Shown in pieces: positions 27,326-36,750 of a stretch of DNA of 42,057 nucleotides. Below the pieces are notes generated by a model. The model was not told the origin of the DNA, did no database searches, and saw only the letters and a program-made list of their open reading frames with translations. A program made the position numbers and the translations under genes. The DNA comes from a virus. The stretch's first letter is position 1; every line of letters begins with the position of its first letter. The stretch spans positions 1 to 42,057 of the IMG/VR virus record IMGVR_UViG_3300007770_000032; one strand, given 5' to 3'.

Positions 27326-30307
27326 ATGAAGCCTGTTGTTCCAGCGATTAATCCGGCGCAACCCATGGGACTCCCAGCGGTTTATGTGGAGAAAATAACG
27401 CTTCTTCCAGTCGACCCCGCAACCAATATTCAAAGAGTGAAAGTTCATCTCTCGCTTCAAGTGATATGTCGCCCTACGCGAAGCTCGAAACGCGCCGCAT
27501 ATAAAATTTTAGATGGATCTTATCGCGTTTTTGCTGCTTTTTCTAAAGATCCTGCCCCATTAATGGTGCTTAAAACAGATTTCCGTGCTGCTCGAATAGC
27601 TATTAAGCAAAAGAGAAGTGGTCCACCAGGGATCAAAAAGCACTATTTGAAGCCCCCGCATCGAACTCAGAAGCCTAAGACCTTTGTATTGGGTAGTGAT
27701 GATGTGGCGGTGATATCTCAAACCCTCATTGTGGAAGAGACCTTAGCCTCTTCAGAGGAGGGAAATAATCTTTATTTTTATGCTGTTGCTTACGGAACAG
27801 ACCCGAATAGCGTACATGAAAATGGCGTTGAAGGCAAAATCCGCGCCATGCGGGTGGGAATTCCTGCATGCGAGACAATATTGACCAAGGGTTCTTCTCC
27901 AATGCAGACGGCTGCTTTTAGAGTGAATGATCAGGACACCGATATGTTATGGCCCGGACCCGTTCATTATCATCCAGACTTTGGCTATATGGCAGGAGCG
28001 TTCCATGCTCAGACATCCCACCCAACTTTGTCTCCCATTTTAGTATCCAACCAAAAAATACAGGATTTGCGATTCATAAAAGCGACAAACCAACTAGATT
28101 TCACAGTGTCGGATAGTTATAAACCAGAATTTCTTTTAGCCGGACCTGCTGATAACCCCGCCGCTAGGAGGAATGCTTCTGCTATTGCTAAGATTCTTCA
28201 AACCCCTAGATATATCTCAGATTCAACTTATTCACGTATGCAGGACAATTCATTAAAAATCCTTTTCTCGATTGATTATGGGCGTTTAGCTCGGGAAAAT
28301 TCTACTTTGGGTCACCTAATACAAAATTCTGTTGCACTTTACAATTGTTATAGTCTTGAAAACATCAAGGTATACCGAACACGCATTAATGCCAATGTAG
28401 AACCAAATCAACTTACTCCTGGTAAAGTAGATATTTGCGGCAGTGGGCAGAAAAAACCCAACGAAGAAGAAAAGCTTGTTGCAACCTTGGCTAGTGGAGT
28501 CCGTACGCTAGGTTTCGATAACCTCTCGGGAGAGATTTTAGTTCTCGCTGTTACTGACACCACTATGGCAAATTATAATTTTGGAGTTTATGAATATAGA
28601 GTCGTCATCGAGACCGTAGACCACACAGCCTCAGCTATTAAGAATATACTTAGAAAGTTAGAAACTACTCTTAAAAAGTATGAACTTTTTTATAACAAGA
28701 TGGAGGGAATGGGCGTAAAAGGTGGTGGACTCCAGCGGCTATCTCCTGTTGAACCAGCTTCTCGCGTCACTGACAACCCGGCCTGGAAAGAACTGATTGG
28801 GTTATATTTGGCAGCAGTCGAGTTTATTTTTGGCACCGCTGCGATGACCCCAGATGCTGATGTGTGGAGAAAAAATTTAGTATCCATGGCAAATCCTCGC
28901 AATAGAGATCTTAAATCGATGCTTCGAGTAAAAGAGATTGTAGGAGACTTTGTAACAAACTTAAGAATGATCAGTACGCCCCCCACGCAACCTACCTCAG
29001 ATGGGGGATCTAATGTGAGGTCTAAGATAGACTCACAGAACAGTGCCACTCGTAAAATTCTTCTAAATCATGTTTTCAAATCTAACTACGCATCTTCTGG
29101 TCCCCCTAGTGAAGGGACAGATTATTTAGATGCCAGTCTCACGGAGAGGAATGGACCTTTGGTCAATATTAGTTACGAAAAGTTTACAGATCGGGTTCAA
29201 ATGGAGTTGAGCAAGTTCACGCTCCCACGACCAAACGACCCTGGTGTAAATCAATTTGGCTTTTTGACGCCGGTGAGCATCAGCACTGAAGGTAGTGTAA
29301 TTGACACGAGCACAGTCGATTTGGAGTTTTCACAGGGAAGCGGTATTCTTAACGCTTCTCTAGACCCCAATAGCTCGACAAGACCTCCCACGTCCCCCAA
29401 TAGTTCAGATACAGTGTACTATAATGAATTAAATAATATTTTATTGAGCGCCGGCATTTCGGTCGAGCAAACCACGTTGCCTTTGGGCGCTGTTTTGAAG
29501 AGCCGCGGCAAAGATATCAATATAAATACACTGCAGAGCAGCCAGTTTCTCTCAGCGACGTCGCCATTTTTCAAAGAGAATACAGCGCTGACGACTACTC
29601 TAAGTGGATCCAATGAAGTTAAGATGAATATTAGTAAAGAGATCACCGAGAACGTTCTGGAGTCTGGGATAGTGGGACACCTTGTTAATATGAGAGCTAT
29701 AAACTTCATTCCACCGAGTGATTATAGTCCCCCTGATAACGCTCGTGGATCACTAGCAGCCGAGTCAGCAGCACAAAATCCCGAATCTTTAGATTCAAAT
29801 AGCACTTTTGGACAATCAGTTAATTTTAATTCGGTGGCAGAAATTCAATATTTCAATGGCTATACGCAAACTGGAGCAGTTATAAATTTAAATTCTCCGG
29901 TCTGGAAGACTCTGACAAGAGAAGCATATTCAGCTGCGAAATCCCAAAACATTCCATTATTGTGCCGAATATCAGTAATGACGCCATCGTTGAACATGCC
30001 CAACAACTATAAGCTTCCGTTGTATGACGAACTATTTTTGCTCGGATCGTCATCAAGGGCAAAATCACGGCTGAACGTGAAAGGTGCTGCCTATCAAAAC
30101 TTTTTTACCTCTCTAACGAAAAGGAACACTGGCGCAGTTGGCGAACTTTTAGCTGGACCCGGCGCCAAGGTAAGCCCAACATATATGCATGTTCCTTTAG
30201 AAACAGCAATAAACGCACCCCTCGCAACTGGCGCCAAACGTGCCAAAACTGGCGCCGGTCGACAACGCGGTATGACAACAGGAACTAATAGGGGGGGAAG
30301 CTACTGA
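27326..30307 (+). CDS. Large virion structural protein (993 aa)
   Basis: 993 residues from ATG 27326. A longer in-frame start at 27305 exists, but GAGGAG near 27310 is well placed only for 27326, so the shorter form is preferred. The N-terminal 200 residues are beta-rich (VYVEKITLLPVDPATNIQRV), possibly fibronectin-like. A helical section lies at about 440-560 (IKNILRKLETTLKKYELFYN), followed by Ser/Thr/Pro-rich segments. The last about 30 residues are basic and Gly-rich (GAKRAKTGAGRQRGMTTGTN), echoing the basic tail of the 4019-residue protein. No family is recognised. It lies in an uninterrupted series of structural genes and shares one base with the next start (TGATG). Confidence 0.65.
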   Translation: MKPVVPAINPAQPMGLPAVYVEKITLLPVDPATNIQRVKVHLSLQVICRPTRSSKRAAYKILDGSYRVFAAFSKDPAPLMVLKTDFRAARIAIKQKRSGPPGIKKHYLKPPHRTQKPKTFVLGSDDVAVISQTLIVEETLASSEEGNNLYFYAVAYGTDPNSVHENGVEGKIRAMRVGIPACETILTKGSSPMQTAAFRVNDQDTDMLWPGPVHYHPDFGYMAGAFHAQTSHPTLSPILVSNQKIQDLRFIKATNQLDFTVSDSYKPEFLLAGPADNPAARRNASAIAKILQTPRYISDSTYSRMQDNSLKILFSIDYGRLARENSTLGHLIQNSVALYNCYSLENIKVYRTRINANVEPNQLTPGKVDICGSGQKKPNEEEKLVATLASGVRTLGFDNLSGEILVLAVTDTTMANYNFGVYEYRVVIETVDHTASAIKNILRKLETTLKKYELFYNKMEGMGVKGGGLQRLSPVEPASRVTDNPAWKELIGLYLAAVEFIFGTAAMTPDADVWRKNLVSMANPRNRDLKSMLRVKEIVGDFVTNLRMISTPPTQPTSDGGSNVRSKIDSQNSATRKILLNHVFKSNYASSGPPSEGTDYLDASLTERNGPLVNISYEKFTDRVQMELSKFTLPRPNDPGVNQFGFLTPVSISTEGSVIDTSTVDLEFSQGSGILNASLDPNSSTRPPTSPNSSDTVYYNELNNILLSAGISVEQTTLPLGAVLKSRGKDININTLQSSQFLSATSPFFKENTALTTTLSGSNEVKMNISKEITENVLESGIVGHLVNMRAINFIPPSDYSPPDNARGSLAAESAAQNPESLDSNSTFGQSVNFNSVAEIQYFNGYTQTGAVINLNSPVWKTLTREAYSAAKSQNIPLLCRISVMTPSLNMPNNYKLPLYDELFLLGSSSRAKSRLNVKGAAYQNFFTSLTKRNTGAVGELLAGPGAKVSPTYMHVPLETAINAPLATGAKRAKTGAGRQRGMTTGTNRGGSY

Positions 30308-33132
30308 TGCCCACAAATACAGCATATAAAGTACATTATAAACTTATTAATTCGGATGTAATGGGTCCCCGCCGCAGACAGGATCCAAACGTCGGACCTC
30401 CGGCATATGGTAATTATTTTTTAAGAGATTGGGGAACTCGGGACAAACTCCGCGCGGCTCTGGGAACTTATTGGTATGACTTCGGCGACGGTAGTGATCA
30501 ATGGGACATCTACGATGCCGGCGATACCCGAGGACTGAGCGCGGATTTACAGGATCCTAATCTTTATGGTGCCCCGGGAGTGGGAGGTGTTGAACCAGGC
30601 GGAGGCGCCGGCACCGCGCAGAGTACAGCCCTTACAGTGAGAATCGTTCCTCGGGTTCGTAATCTGGGACCATATAGCGCTGAGTTCGTAATTAATCCGA
30701 ACCGGACCACATGGAATGACCACAACATAGCAAATACTACAGACTCCATTATTCAAAACGAAGAGATTATGGGCGATATACCAAATCAGATGAATAACAG
30801 CGGCAACCCCAATTGGCTAAAATTTGTCATGGGATCTGCTGGATCATTTGACTGGGCGACGCACCTGCATATGCAGGGCGGCGGCATGCAGGGCGGCACC
30901 CTCGCCGGGCCAAGTACTGTCACCCCCGCCGGCTTCCCTGGCGCCGTTCCTGCTGCCGAAAGTACCCCATTTGCTGACTATACTACGACGTATTTTGGAC
31001 TTTCTGATAATTTAGATGATCGACTCGAAAGCGGAACAAATTTGCAAATCGAAATGGTATATAATTTTTATGCTGATACCACCCCTCCTTATGAAAAAAT
31101 TTCTAAGGAAGCTAGCGAACCCATGCTTGTCAATTATTATTGCTTCCAATCACTTCTACGAACTTCCGATGACAACAAAGACTTCGTGCCCAACCCCGAC
31201 CCGAACGACCCAGACCCGGTCACCGACTCCCAGGTCGAAGCGGATGAGTATTTCCAACAAGTAACACTCGTAGGGATGCAGGATCCGGCTCTTGCCGACG
31301 ATACTCTCTTTACTGATCTGGATCCTAGTACGGGTACTCCCCCGCGCTTTTCAATTAACCAAACACAGCGTTTTTATGAACTCTATAGTACCGCAATCGC
31401 CGGGCTTAAGGAGTTGAACTGGCTAGATGATATTAAAGAGAACTATAATGACAACTATAAAAACATGGTTATGTTAAGCAGTGACGTTAAATCGATGACA
31501 CAGTTGGTCGTTGGCGATGAGAAAGCTTCTGGATTGGCGCAATTACCTTTCTATAATAAAATTACTATACCACATGATTTAAATAGCGTTGCGACCGTAC
31601 CTGGGGTGATGGATTCATCCTACCTTGCGCGTATACGCTCTGCGCTAAATGCAGCAGAGCCCTTAAGGGGGGATAAGTTTATAAATATTTTACAACTTTA
31701 TGTATCCTCCAAAATTTTGGGTTCCACAGAGCCCACCTACGAGAATGTAGCTATAGTAAAATACCAGAATGCGACATCTGCCGAAACCGCGCTAGCGCCT
31801 GTAGGCACTAATATGCCTGTTCAGAAATTAATGAGCTTTTCAGACTTTATTACTGAATGTCGCAGCTGGAAAGCGGCTACCCTTGGTGCGGCCACACCTC
31901 CAAGTGGATTTTTGACCAACATACTTAAGCGCTTGGATCCTGCCTGGATGCCTCCACCACCGGATAATTATTGGGGGACGGGTACGGTTCAAGATAATAT
32001 ACCGGATAATTATATATTGCTTAGAGACTATAATAGTGGAATTTTAAGCGATTATGTTGCCGCAATCATAATGTTTTTGGACCTAGTTGATAACGACAAT
32101 CTTCCGGAACCGGTCGGCGGCATGCCAAGTGGATTTCCCTCGCGCACCGCGCGTCAATTAATTGTACAGCCAATACACGCTCCCAATGAAACCCTGATGT
32201 ATGAAGTGAAGAAAAGATTGTTGAACCCGGATGGAAGCCCGGGCACCACTGTGCAGACGATCATGATAGGTAAAGATTTTGGAGGATCTCAACTTGCCCA
32301 AGCGCCGGGAGATATTACATATATCGACACCCAGGTTAAATACGGGGTAAGGTATTATTATGAAATCAATGCGATTAAAATTATATATGGAAATGAGTAT
32401 TGTTATCGAGACCTTTATGTTAAAACCTTTGGCAACGACGCCGGCTCCGGTCTCCATCCAGTGCATGGCGCCGGACAGTCGGTGGTTGCCAACGCTTTAG
32501 GATTTACGGATAATCAAATATTCCGTAACACGGATGCCGGAGCGAACTTCCATGCCGCGAATGTAGATACCGAAGTTGAGGTGTTGACGGGCTATAGCTA
32601 TAGCTTCTTGGTTAACGCCGATGCAGGCGCCGAAGGCGATCCATCGTCCGGACCCATCGGCGGTGGGGGGCGCCTCACCTGGGGAACAGGTCCCCAGGGG
32701 AAAGTTTGGGGCTATTACGTTTTTACCGATCCGACAGTCGATCCCGACTCTGCTAACATTGTCGTAGGCGGAGACGGCGAAATCGGGGAAACTGGCGGCG
32801 GCGATCAGGGCGGACCTGGAGGAAGCTCCGGTAATACCCAAATACCAGGTACCAAAAAATGGGTTTTAACCGATTTGGCGAACAATGGAACAGACGAGTA
32901 TACTGCAGCTTCTACAGACGTAAATCTCAGAAACAAACTCAGTCAGCTTAAATTGGAAGTCGTGACCCCGGTATACGTTCCCGACAACGACGGCGTAGCT
33001 ATGAATGATATTGGTGGTGTCCTTAGTCGCGAAGTGGTGCCTATGCCCCAATCTTCTACTGATACTGATAACACACCTCAATGGACTCCCCTTCAGTTGA
33101 TGCTCATGGGATTGCAAGGAGGTGGTCAGTAA
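30307..33132 (+). CDS. Large virion structural protein with fibronectin-like segment (941 aa)
   Basis: 941 residues, family not recognised. Residues about 620-710 contain the pattern DITYIDTQVKYGVRYYYEIN then IYGNEYCYRDLYV, typical of the last strands of a fibronectin type III-like domain. A Gly-rich linker at about 821-848 (GGDGEIGETGGGDQGGPGGS) separates it from a C-terminal segment. Such layouts are common in fibres and adhesins. A G-rich ribosome site (GGGGGGAAG) precedes the ATG, which overlaps the previous stop by one base. Role inferred from context: exposed baseplate or fibre protein. Confidence 0.65.
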   Translation: MPTNTAYKVHYKLINSDVMGPRRRQDPNVGPPAYGNYFLRDWGTRDKLRAALGTYWYDFGDGSDQWDIYDAGDTRGLSADLQDPNLYGAPGVGGVEPGGGAGTAQSTALTVRIVPRVRNLGPYSAEFVINPNRTTWNDHNIANTTDSIIQNEEIMGDIPNQMNNSGNPNWLKFVMGSAGSFDWATHLHMQGGGMQGGTLAGPSTVTPAGFPGAVPAAESTPFADYTTTYFGLSDNLDDRLESGTNLQIEMVYNFYADTTPPYEKISKEASEPMLVNYYCFQSLLRTSDDNKDFVPNPDPNDPDPVTDSQVEADEYFQQVTLVGMQDPALADDTLFTDLDPSTGTPPRFSINQTQRFYELYSTAIAGLKELNWLDDIKENYNDNYKNMVMLSSDVKSMTQLVVGDEKASGLAQLPFYNKITIPHDLNSVATVPGVMDSSYLARIRSALNAAEPLRGDKFINILQLYVSSKILGSTEPTYENVAIVKYQNATSAETALAPVGTNMPVQKLMSFSDFITECRSWKAATLGAATPPSGFLTNILKRLDPAWMPPPPDNYWGTGTVQDNIPDNYILLRDYNSGILSDYVAAIIMFLDLVDNDNLPEPVGGMPSGFPSRTARQLIVQPIHAPNETLMYEVKKRLLNPDGSPGTTVQTIMIGKDFGGSQLAQAPGDITYIDTQVKYGVRYYYEINAIKIIYGNEYCYRDLYVKTFGNDAGSGLHPVHGAGQSVVANALGFTDNQIFRNTDAGANFHAANVDTEVEVLTGYSYSFLVNADAGAEGDPSSGPIGGGGRLTWGTGPQGKVWGYYVFTDPTVDPDSANIVVGGDGEIGETGGGDQGGPGGSSGNTQIPGTKKWVLTDLANNGTDEYTAASTDVNLRNKLSQLKLEVVTPVYVPDNDGVAMNDIGGVLSREVVPMPQSSTDTDNTPQWTPLQLMLMGLQGGGQ

Positions 33133-34574
33133 TGCCAATCGAGACACGAAATTACTGGTATATTGATGTTAAGGAGCATCCTACACCGCCAGCGCCGGCG
33201 ACTCAGGGCGCGCTCCCTGGAGCCTCCTCAGCGGCGGCGATGATGGCTGCAGGTCAAGCAAGAGAGTTTACTGTGGGTCCCATAGGACCAGGATCCGCAT
33301 TCGATCTAGGCTATAAAACAATCCCCGAGGGGTTTACGACAGAATACACCAGCAATGGGGATAAAACTGGTCCCGAAATTACGCCCGTTGAGATAGTTGA
33401 TGCCATTCAGGCTGCATTTGACGAGGCTCTAGAAGATGGTCGAACCGATCATCAATATCTTGTGGGAGTTGAAGCAGTAAGCATTCCCGACAACAGCGCA
33501 TATTATAATTTAAGATCTCAAATGGCGGTTGTCCTTCGATATTCTATTCGCAAAACATCGGTCAGCCAACCGGATTTCACTTTTCTGTTCACGTCCGGGC
33601 CTAACGGCGCCAATCCATACGCTAATGGGCAGTTTGCTGCAGACATAGCCGTGCCCGAATCGGACGGCACCGCTAATAAACATTGGCCAGTCGCGTCGTT
33701 TTCGGTTATCAACGAGCCAGCACCTGCAGTATTTTCTACCCCCTATTGCACCCAAACAGTGATGATCGCTGATAAACCCCCGGTACCACCCGACGTGGTG
33801 TTCGTGCCTTACGTGGGCGTAAACAACAAAGTGCTGGTACTGTTTAGTTCTAATGTCGGAGAAATTCTAGCTCGTCCAGTGATACTAAAGAATAGTGATG
33901 CTTCTTTTATAGCCGATGAATATTATGCTCAAAAGGGTATAACAATTACAGAGGAACAAGTATTAACACCAGATGTTGGAGAACTTACACGACCTAAATT
34001 AGAGTACCGCAATGATGATCCTATAAGAAAGTACGAGCTATTTCGGGTTGATCAGAAGCCTACGAGTTATGATGATTTTCGGGGCAAAAATTTAACAGAC
34101 GGACCCATTCAAGCCGAGTTGGGACCGGGTAAGTTTTCCACCGCCCCGGCATTTGTTGATAATATTCAACCCAATAGAAAATATTGGTACTGCGCGCGAT
34201 CTATAGACATTCACGAGAACATTTCTAACCCTACCTATATTTTTGAAATAGAGATGGTGGATAATAAGGGTCAGATGTATATGCGATATAAAGTTGTAAA
34301 TTTTGAGCCACAGGTGTTAAACTATAAAAAAATGGGACGTAAGATACTGGCTATAGAGCCACGCAACGTGCAAAGGTATTATAATCCTGCAAACCCACCG
34401 GGCGATGTGGCTCTTAATCAGGTCCCCACGAGTAACATCTTGGGAACTTCTGAAGTCAACAATGTATCATCTATATGGAACAAAAAATTCAAAGTCAGAA
34501 TAACGAGCAAGAAAACTGGCAGAAAAATTGATTTGAACTTAACATTCAAAAACACAGGAGTTGTTATTCCATAG
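33132..34574 (+). CDS. Virion structural protein with fibronectin-like C-terminal part (480 aa)
   Basis: 480 residues. ATG 33132 is chosen over an in-frame start at 33081 because GGAGGTGG lies just upstream and the ATG shares one base with the preceding TAA. The earlier start would overlap 52 nt and has no ribosome site. Near the N-terminus a Pro/Ala-rich linker (PTPPAPATQGALPGASSAAA) is seen. The C-terminal half has fibronectin-like strands (FVDNIQPNRKYWYCARSIDI) similar in pattern to the preceding gene. The end is basic (WNKKFKVRITSKKTGRKIDL). The family is unknown; it is likely a partner of the preceding virion proteins. Confidence 0.65.
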   Translation: MPIETRNYWYIDVKEHPTPPAPATQGALPGASSAAAMMAAGQAREFTVGPIGPGSAFDLGYKTIPEGFTTEYTSNGDKTGPEITPVEIVDAIQAAFDEALEDGRTDHQYLVGVEAVSIPDNSAYYNLRSQMAVVLRYSIRKTSVSQPDFTFLFTSGPNGANPYANGQFAADIAVPESDGTANKHWPVASFSVINEPAPAVFSTPYCTQTVMIADKPPVPPDVVFVPYVGVNNKVLVLFSSNVGEILARPVILKNSDASFIADEYYAQKGITITEEQVLTPDVGELTRPKLEYRNDDPIRKYELFRVDQKPTSYDDFRGKNLTDGPIQAELGPGKFSTAPAFVDNIQPNRKYWYCARSIDIHENISNPTYIFEIEMVDNKGQMYMRYKVVNFEPQVLNYKKMGRKILAIEPRNVQRYYNPANPPGDVALNQVPTSNILGTSEVNNVSSIWNKKFKVRITSKKTGRKIDLNLTFKNTGVVIP

Positions 34575-34580
34575 GAATAA
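34564..34580 (+). terminator. Small inverted repeat over the stop codon, possible weak terminator
   Basis: TTATTCC and GGAATAA form a perfect 7-bp inverted repeat with a 3-nt loop, with the TAG stop of the upstream gene inside it. The stem is AT-rich and is not followed by a clear T run, so it is weak for an intrinsic terminator. It opens one of the longest gaps in the virion block. Confidence 0.25.
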
Positions 34581-34595
34581 TACTTATTTATTTAC

Positions 34596-34603
34596 TATTT
34601 ATA
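34596..34603. promoter_or_regulatory. TATTTATA motif before structural gene
   Basis: Exact copy of the 8-mer seen at 3205 and 36727, here in the context ACTATTTATAA, which is identical over 11 nt to the 36727 copy. It stands directly before the Shine-Dalgarno AAGGAGAGG, 26 nt from the ATG at 34622. As a + strand -10 element it would place the transcript start inside the ribosome site. As TATAAATA on the - strand it would match the T4 late consensus but read backwards. Confidence 0.3.
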
Positions 34604-34621
34604 AGGAGAGGTTAACAAAAA

Positions 34622-35605
34622 ATGGGATTCTTAGATAACTCAGGCGACATCATATTGGACGCCGTTTTAACAGACACAGGTCGGATGAGACTGGCCAAAG
34701 GTGACGGCAGCTTTAAAGTATCCAAGTTTGCATTGGGCGATGATGAAATCGATTATGGTCTTTATGACAAAAACAATACAAATGGGTCCGCCTACTACGA
34801 TTTGACAATACTGCAAACACCGGTGCTGGAGGCGTTTACTAATAATATGTCGAGCATGAAGTCTCGACTTCTTACGGTTAATCAAAACGATCTTCTGTAT
34901 TTGCCGGTTGTTAAACTTTTTACTCAATCGGGACTGGGCTCTGCACAGAATAGCGACGGATTTTTTGTTATCCCTGTGGATAAGAGCACAGTCGAAACTG
35001 GCTTTGGCAGTTTCTTGGGCGCCGGACTGTTGAACGGATATCGTCCCAGTGATGATCCAGCGCGCATTGAAGTGCAGCAAGGACTCGACACCAATGAGCT
35101 TCCTAAGGAGGATCCTTTAAGCGACCAGTTGGTAGAGACTCAGTACATCGTTCAGATCGATAATCGATTGGGTCAGATTTTCCCATCCGCTGATAATGCT
35201 GGAGCTGTTGCCGATACTAACGCGGCGTCTAACACTCAGCTTTCCCCTGCTAGCTTTGCCTTTTTGGATGATGACGGCATTGCTAATTATTATTTTGTGG
35301 GTGGCGGATCCGGTCGTGGTTATGTGAACAATCTCGGGGCAACCGAAGCTTCGAGTATTCTTGGACCTCGGGGAACAAAGATGAGTTTCCGTATTGGCGC
35401 CAGTCTTGAGCTTAGGAATAGTCAATATCTCTTCGATCAGTTGGGAACTGTGGGCTCCGCAACAATCGCAAATTCAGCTACTTCAGGGCAAGACCTCGTT
35501 CCGGGAACCAATGCGTACAAATTTATTGATACAAACATTCGGGTTTCTGGAGTTAGTACGGGATATAGCATTGACATTCCAGTGCGGTTTGTTAAGTTAA
35601 CATAA
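34622..35605 (+). CDS. Virion structural protein, GFLDNSGDIILDAVLTDTG type
   Basis: 327 residues. The N-terminus (GFLDNSGDIILDAVLTDTGR, then FKVSKFALGDDEIDYGLYDK) looks to me like a conserved family of structural proteins in marine T4-like phages; this is recollection, not a search. The body is rich in beta-type segments with no catalytic motif. The strong ribosome site AAGGAGAGG lies about 10 nt before the ATG. The gene follows one of the few real intergenic gaps (47 nt), so a transcript boundary here is possible. The opening residues share a similar theme with the 26326 product (both refer to an L-T-x-x-G stretch near residue 15-20), but this may be chance. Confidence 0.68.
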   Translation: MGFLDNSGDIILDAVLTDTGRMRLAKGDGSFKVSKFALGDDEIDYGLYDKNNTNGSAYYDLTILQTPVLEAFTNNMSSMKSRLLTVNQNDLLYLPVVKLFTQSGLGSAQNSDGFFVIPVDKSTVETGFGSFLGAGLLNGYRPSDDPARIEVQQGLDTNELPKEDPLSDQLVETQYIVQIDNRLGQIFPSADNAGAVADTNAASNTQLSPASFAFLDDDGIANYYFVGGGSGRGYVNNLGATEASSILGPRGTKMSFRIGASLELRNSQYLFDQLGTVGSATIANSATSGQDLVPGTNAYKFIDTNIRVSGVSTGYSIDIPVRFVKLT

Positions 35606-35616
35606 GGAATTAAGTA

Positions 35617-36696
35617 ATGGCTTCTTCATTTAAAACAATCGAACCAAAAGATATAGTATCTACTAGAAATCTGCTACACGAAGCAATCCCAATCACGGGA
35701 ACCATCGTCTCAGGAACTTACGCCGACAACAATATCAAAAACTATTCTCACGGAATGTTTCAGTCAGTTTATGACTATCCGTATTTAAGTTCATCTGCAA
35801 ATCATATTGTGGATTTAACCTGTGGTTATTCAAGCGTGTCCGGACTCTCCGGCGCTGCTTCTGACCAAAACGCCAAGAAGATAAACATTTACAATGAAAT
35901 GGCACAAGTTCTTGCTGGCTTTGATGAGAGCGGCAATGTGCGTCGTTTTGATGAAGATGGCGATCTGTCCGGTGGAACAAAGATTAACGAAGCCTATATT
36001 ATTAACTTCACGCGTCTTTTATCTAAGGACGAGATCAAGAAGGGCAGCTTCACTCTTGAATTGGGAGTGGCTCAGAACTATATCACTCCATTCACCGAGC
36101 GAATTAAGCTAACGGATGCTAGTGGATCTACCGGCTACAAGGTTAACTCCCCCGCCGGCGAATATGGAATTCTGTTTGCTGCTGATAGCGCTGGCACTCC
36201 AATGTCAGTAGACAATCGGCCTGCGGGACTTCTCTTCTATCAAGCTGGAATTGCAGTTGTATCCTCTTCGGTGTTCAGTGGACAGTCCACCCACCGCCTT
36301 GGACAGGGAGTCGGTCTCTTGGAACAATCTGCCTCTATGAATGAAACGCATGAGAATGTTTCTGCTGTGCTGACAGGCTCTGCAATCTCTAGTTCATGCA
36401 CTGAGTTCAGGCATCGTCTCTACAATCTGTCGTTTAACAATACTACGGAATTGAATTCGACGATTTATTTCTGTCGCGCGAGTCATAACGACTTCAATTA
36501 TTCTGCCAATCCTACTTACTTGAGTTCTAGTAAGATTACTGTTAAGAATAACGCAACTGATTCTCCTGTGAGTTTTGCAACAACCGTTGGACTTTACTCT
36601 GCTGATAATGAACTTTTGGCGGTTGCTAAACTATCGGAGCCGCTTAAGAAAGATCCGTCCAATGAGTTCACACTCAGGGTGCGTTTGGACTATTAA
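35617..36696 (+). CDS. Virion structural protein, paralogue of the following gene at its C-terminus
   Basis: 359 residues. The N-terminus contains STRNLLHEAIPITGTIVSGT and NYSHGMFQSVYDYPYLSSSA, segments I associate with marine phage structural proteins. The last about 36 residues (VGLYSADNELLAVAKLSEPL, then ending FTLRVRLDY) match in pattern the end of the next gene's product. The two proteins therefore share a C-terminal beta module, perhaps for trimerisation or docking. AAGGA lies 8 nt before ATG. The gap to the upstream gene is 11 nt. Exact location in the virion is unknown. Confidence 0.68.
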   Translation: MASSFKTIEPKDIVSTRNLLHEAIPITGTIVSGTYADNNIKNYSHGMFQSVYDYPYLSSSANHIVDLTCGYSSVSGLSGAASDQNAKKINIYNEMAQVLAGFDESGNVRRFDEDGDLSGGTKINEAYIINFTRLLSKDEIKKGSFTLELGVAQNYITPFTERIKLTDASGSTGYKVNSPAGEYGILFAADSAGTPMSVDNRPAGLLFYQAGIAVVSSSVFSGQSTHRLGQGVGLLEQSASMNETHENVSAVLTGSAISSSCTEFRHRLYNLSFNNTTELNSTIYFCRASHNDFNYSANPTYLSSSKITVKNNATDSPVSFATTVGLYSADNELLAVAKLSEPLKKDPSNEFTLRVRLDY

Positions 36697-36726
36697 CATC
36701 GGCTTTCGTTAAAAAATACACCAAAC

Positions 36727-36734
36727 TATTTATA
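36727..36734. promoter_or_regulatory. TATTTATA motif with overlapping TATAAT
   Basis: Third gap copy of TATTTATA, in the context ACTATTTATAATAG, inside the 54-nt gap between two virion genes. It overlaps a perfect TATAAT at 36731-36736, but no convincing -35 box stands 16-18 nt upstream. It is 24 nt from the ATG at 36751. It could be a late promoter element for the gp55-like factor or an AT-rich leader. Confidence 0.3.
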
Positions 36735-36750
36735 ATAGTAGGGATTTGAG

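Noticed and set aside
33081-33131. 17-residue N-terminal extension of the 480-residue protein
   Set aside because: It would overlap the upstream gene without a ribosome site, whereas GGAGGTGG and a TAATG junction support 33132.
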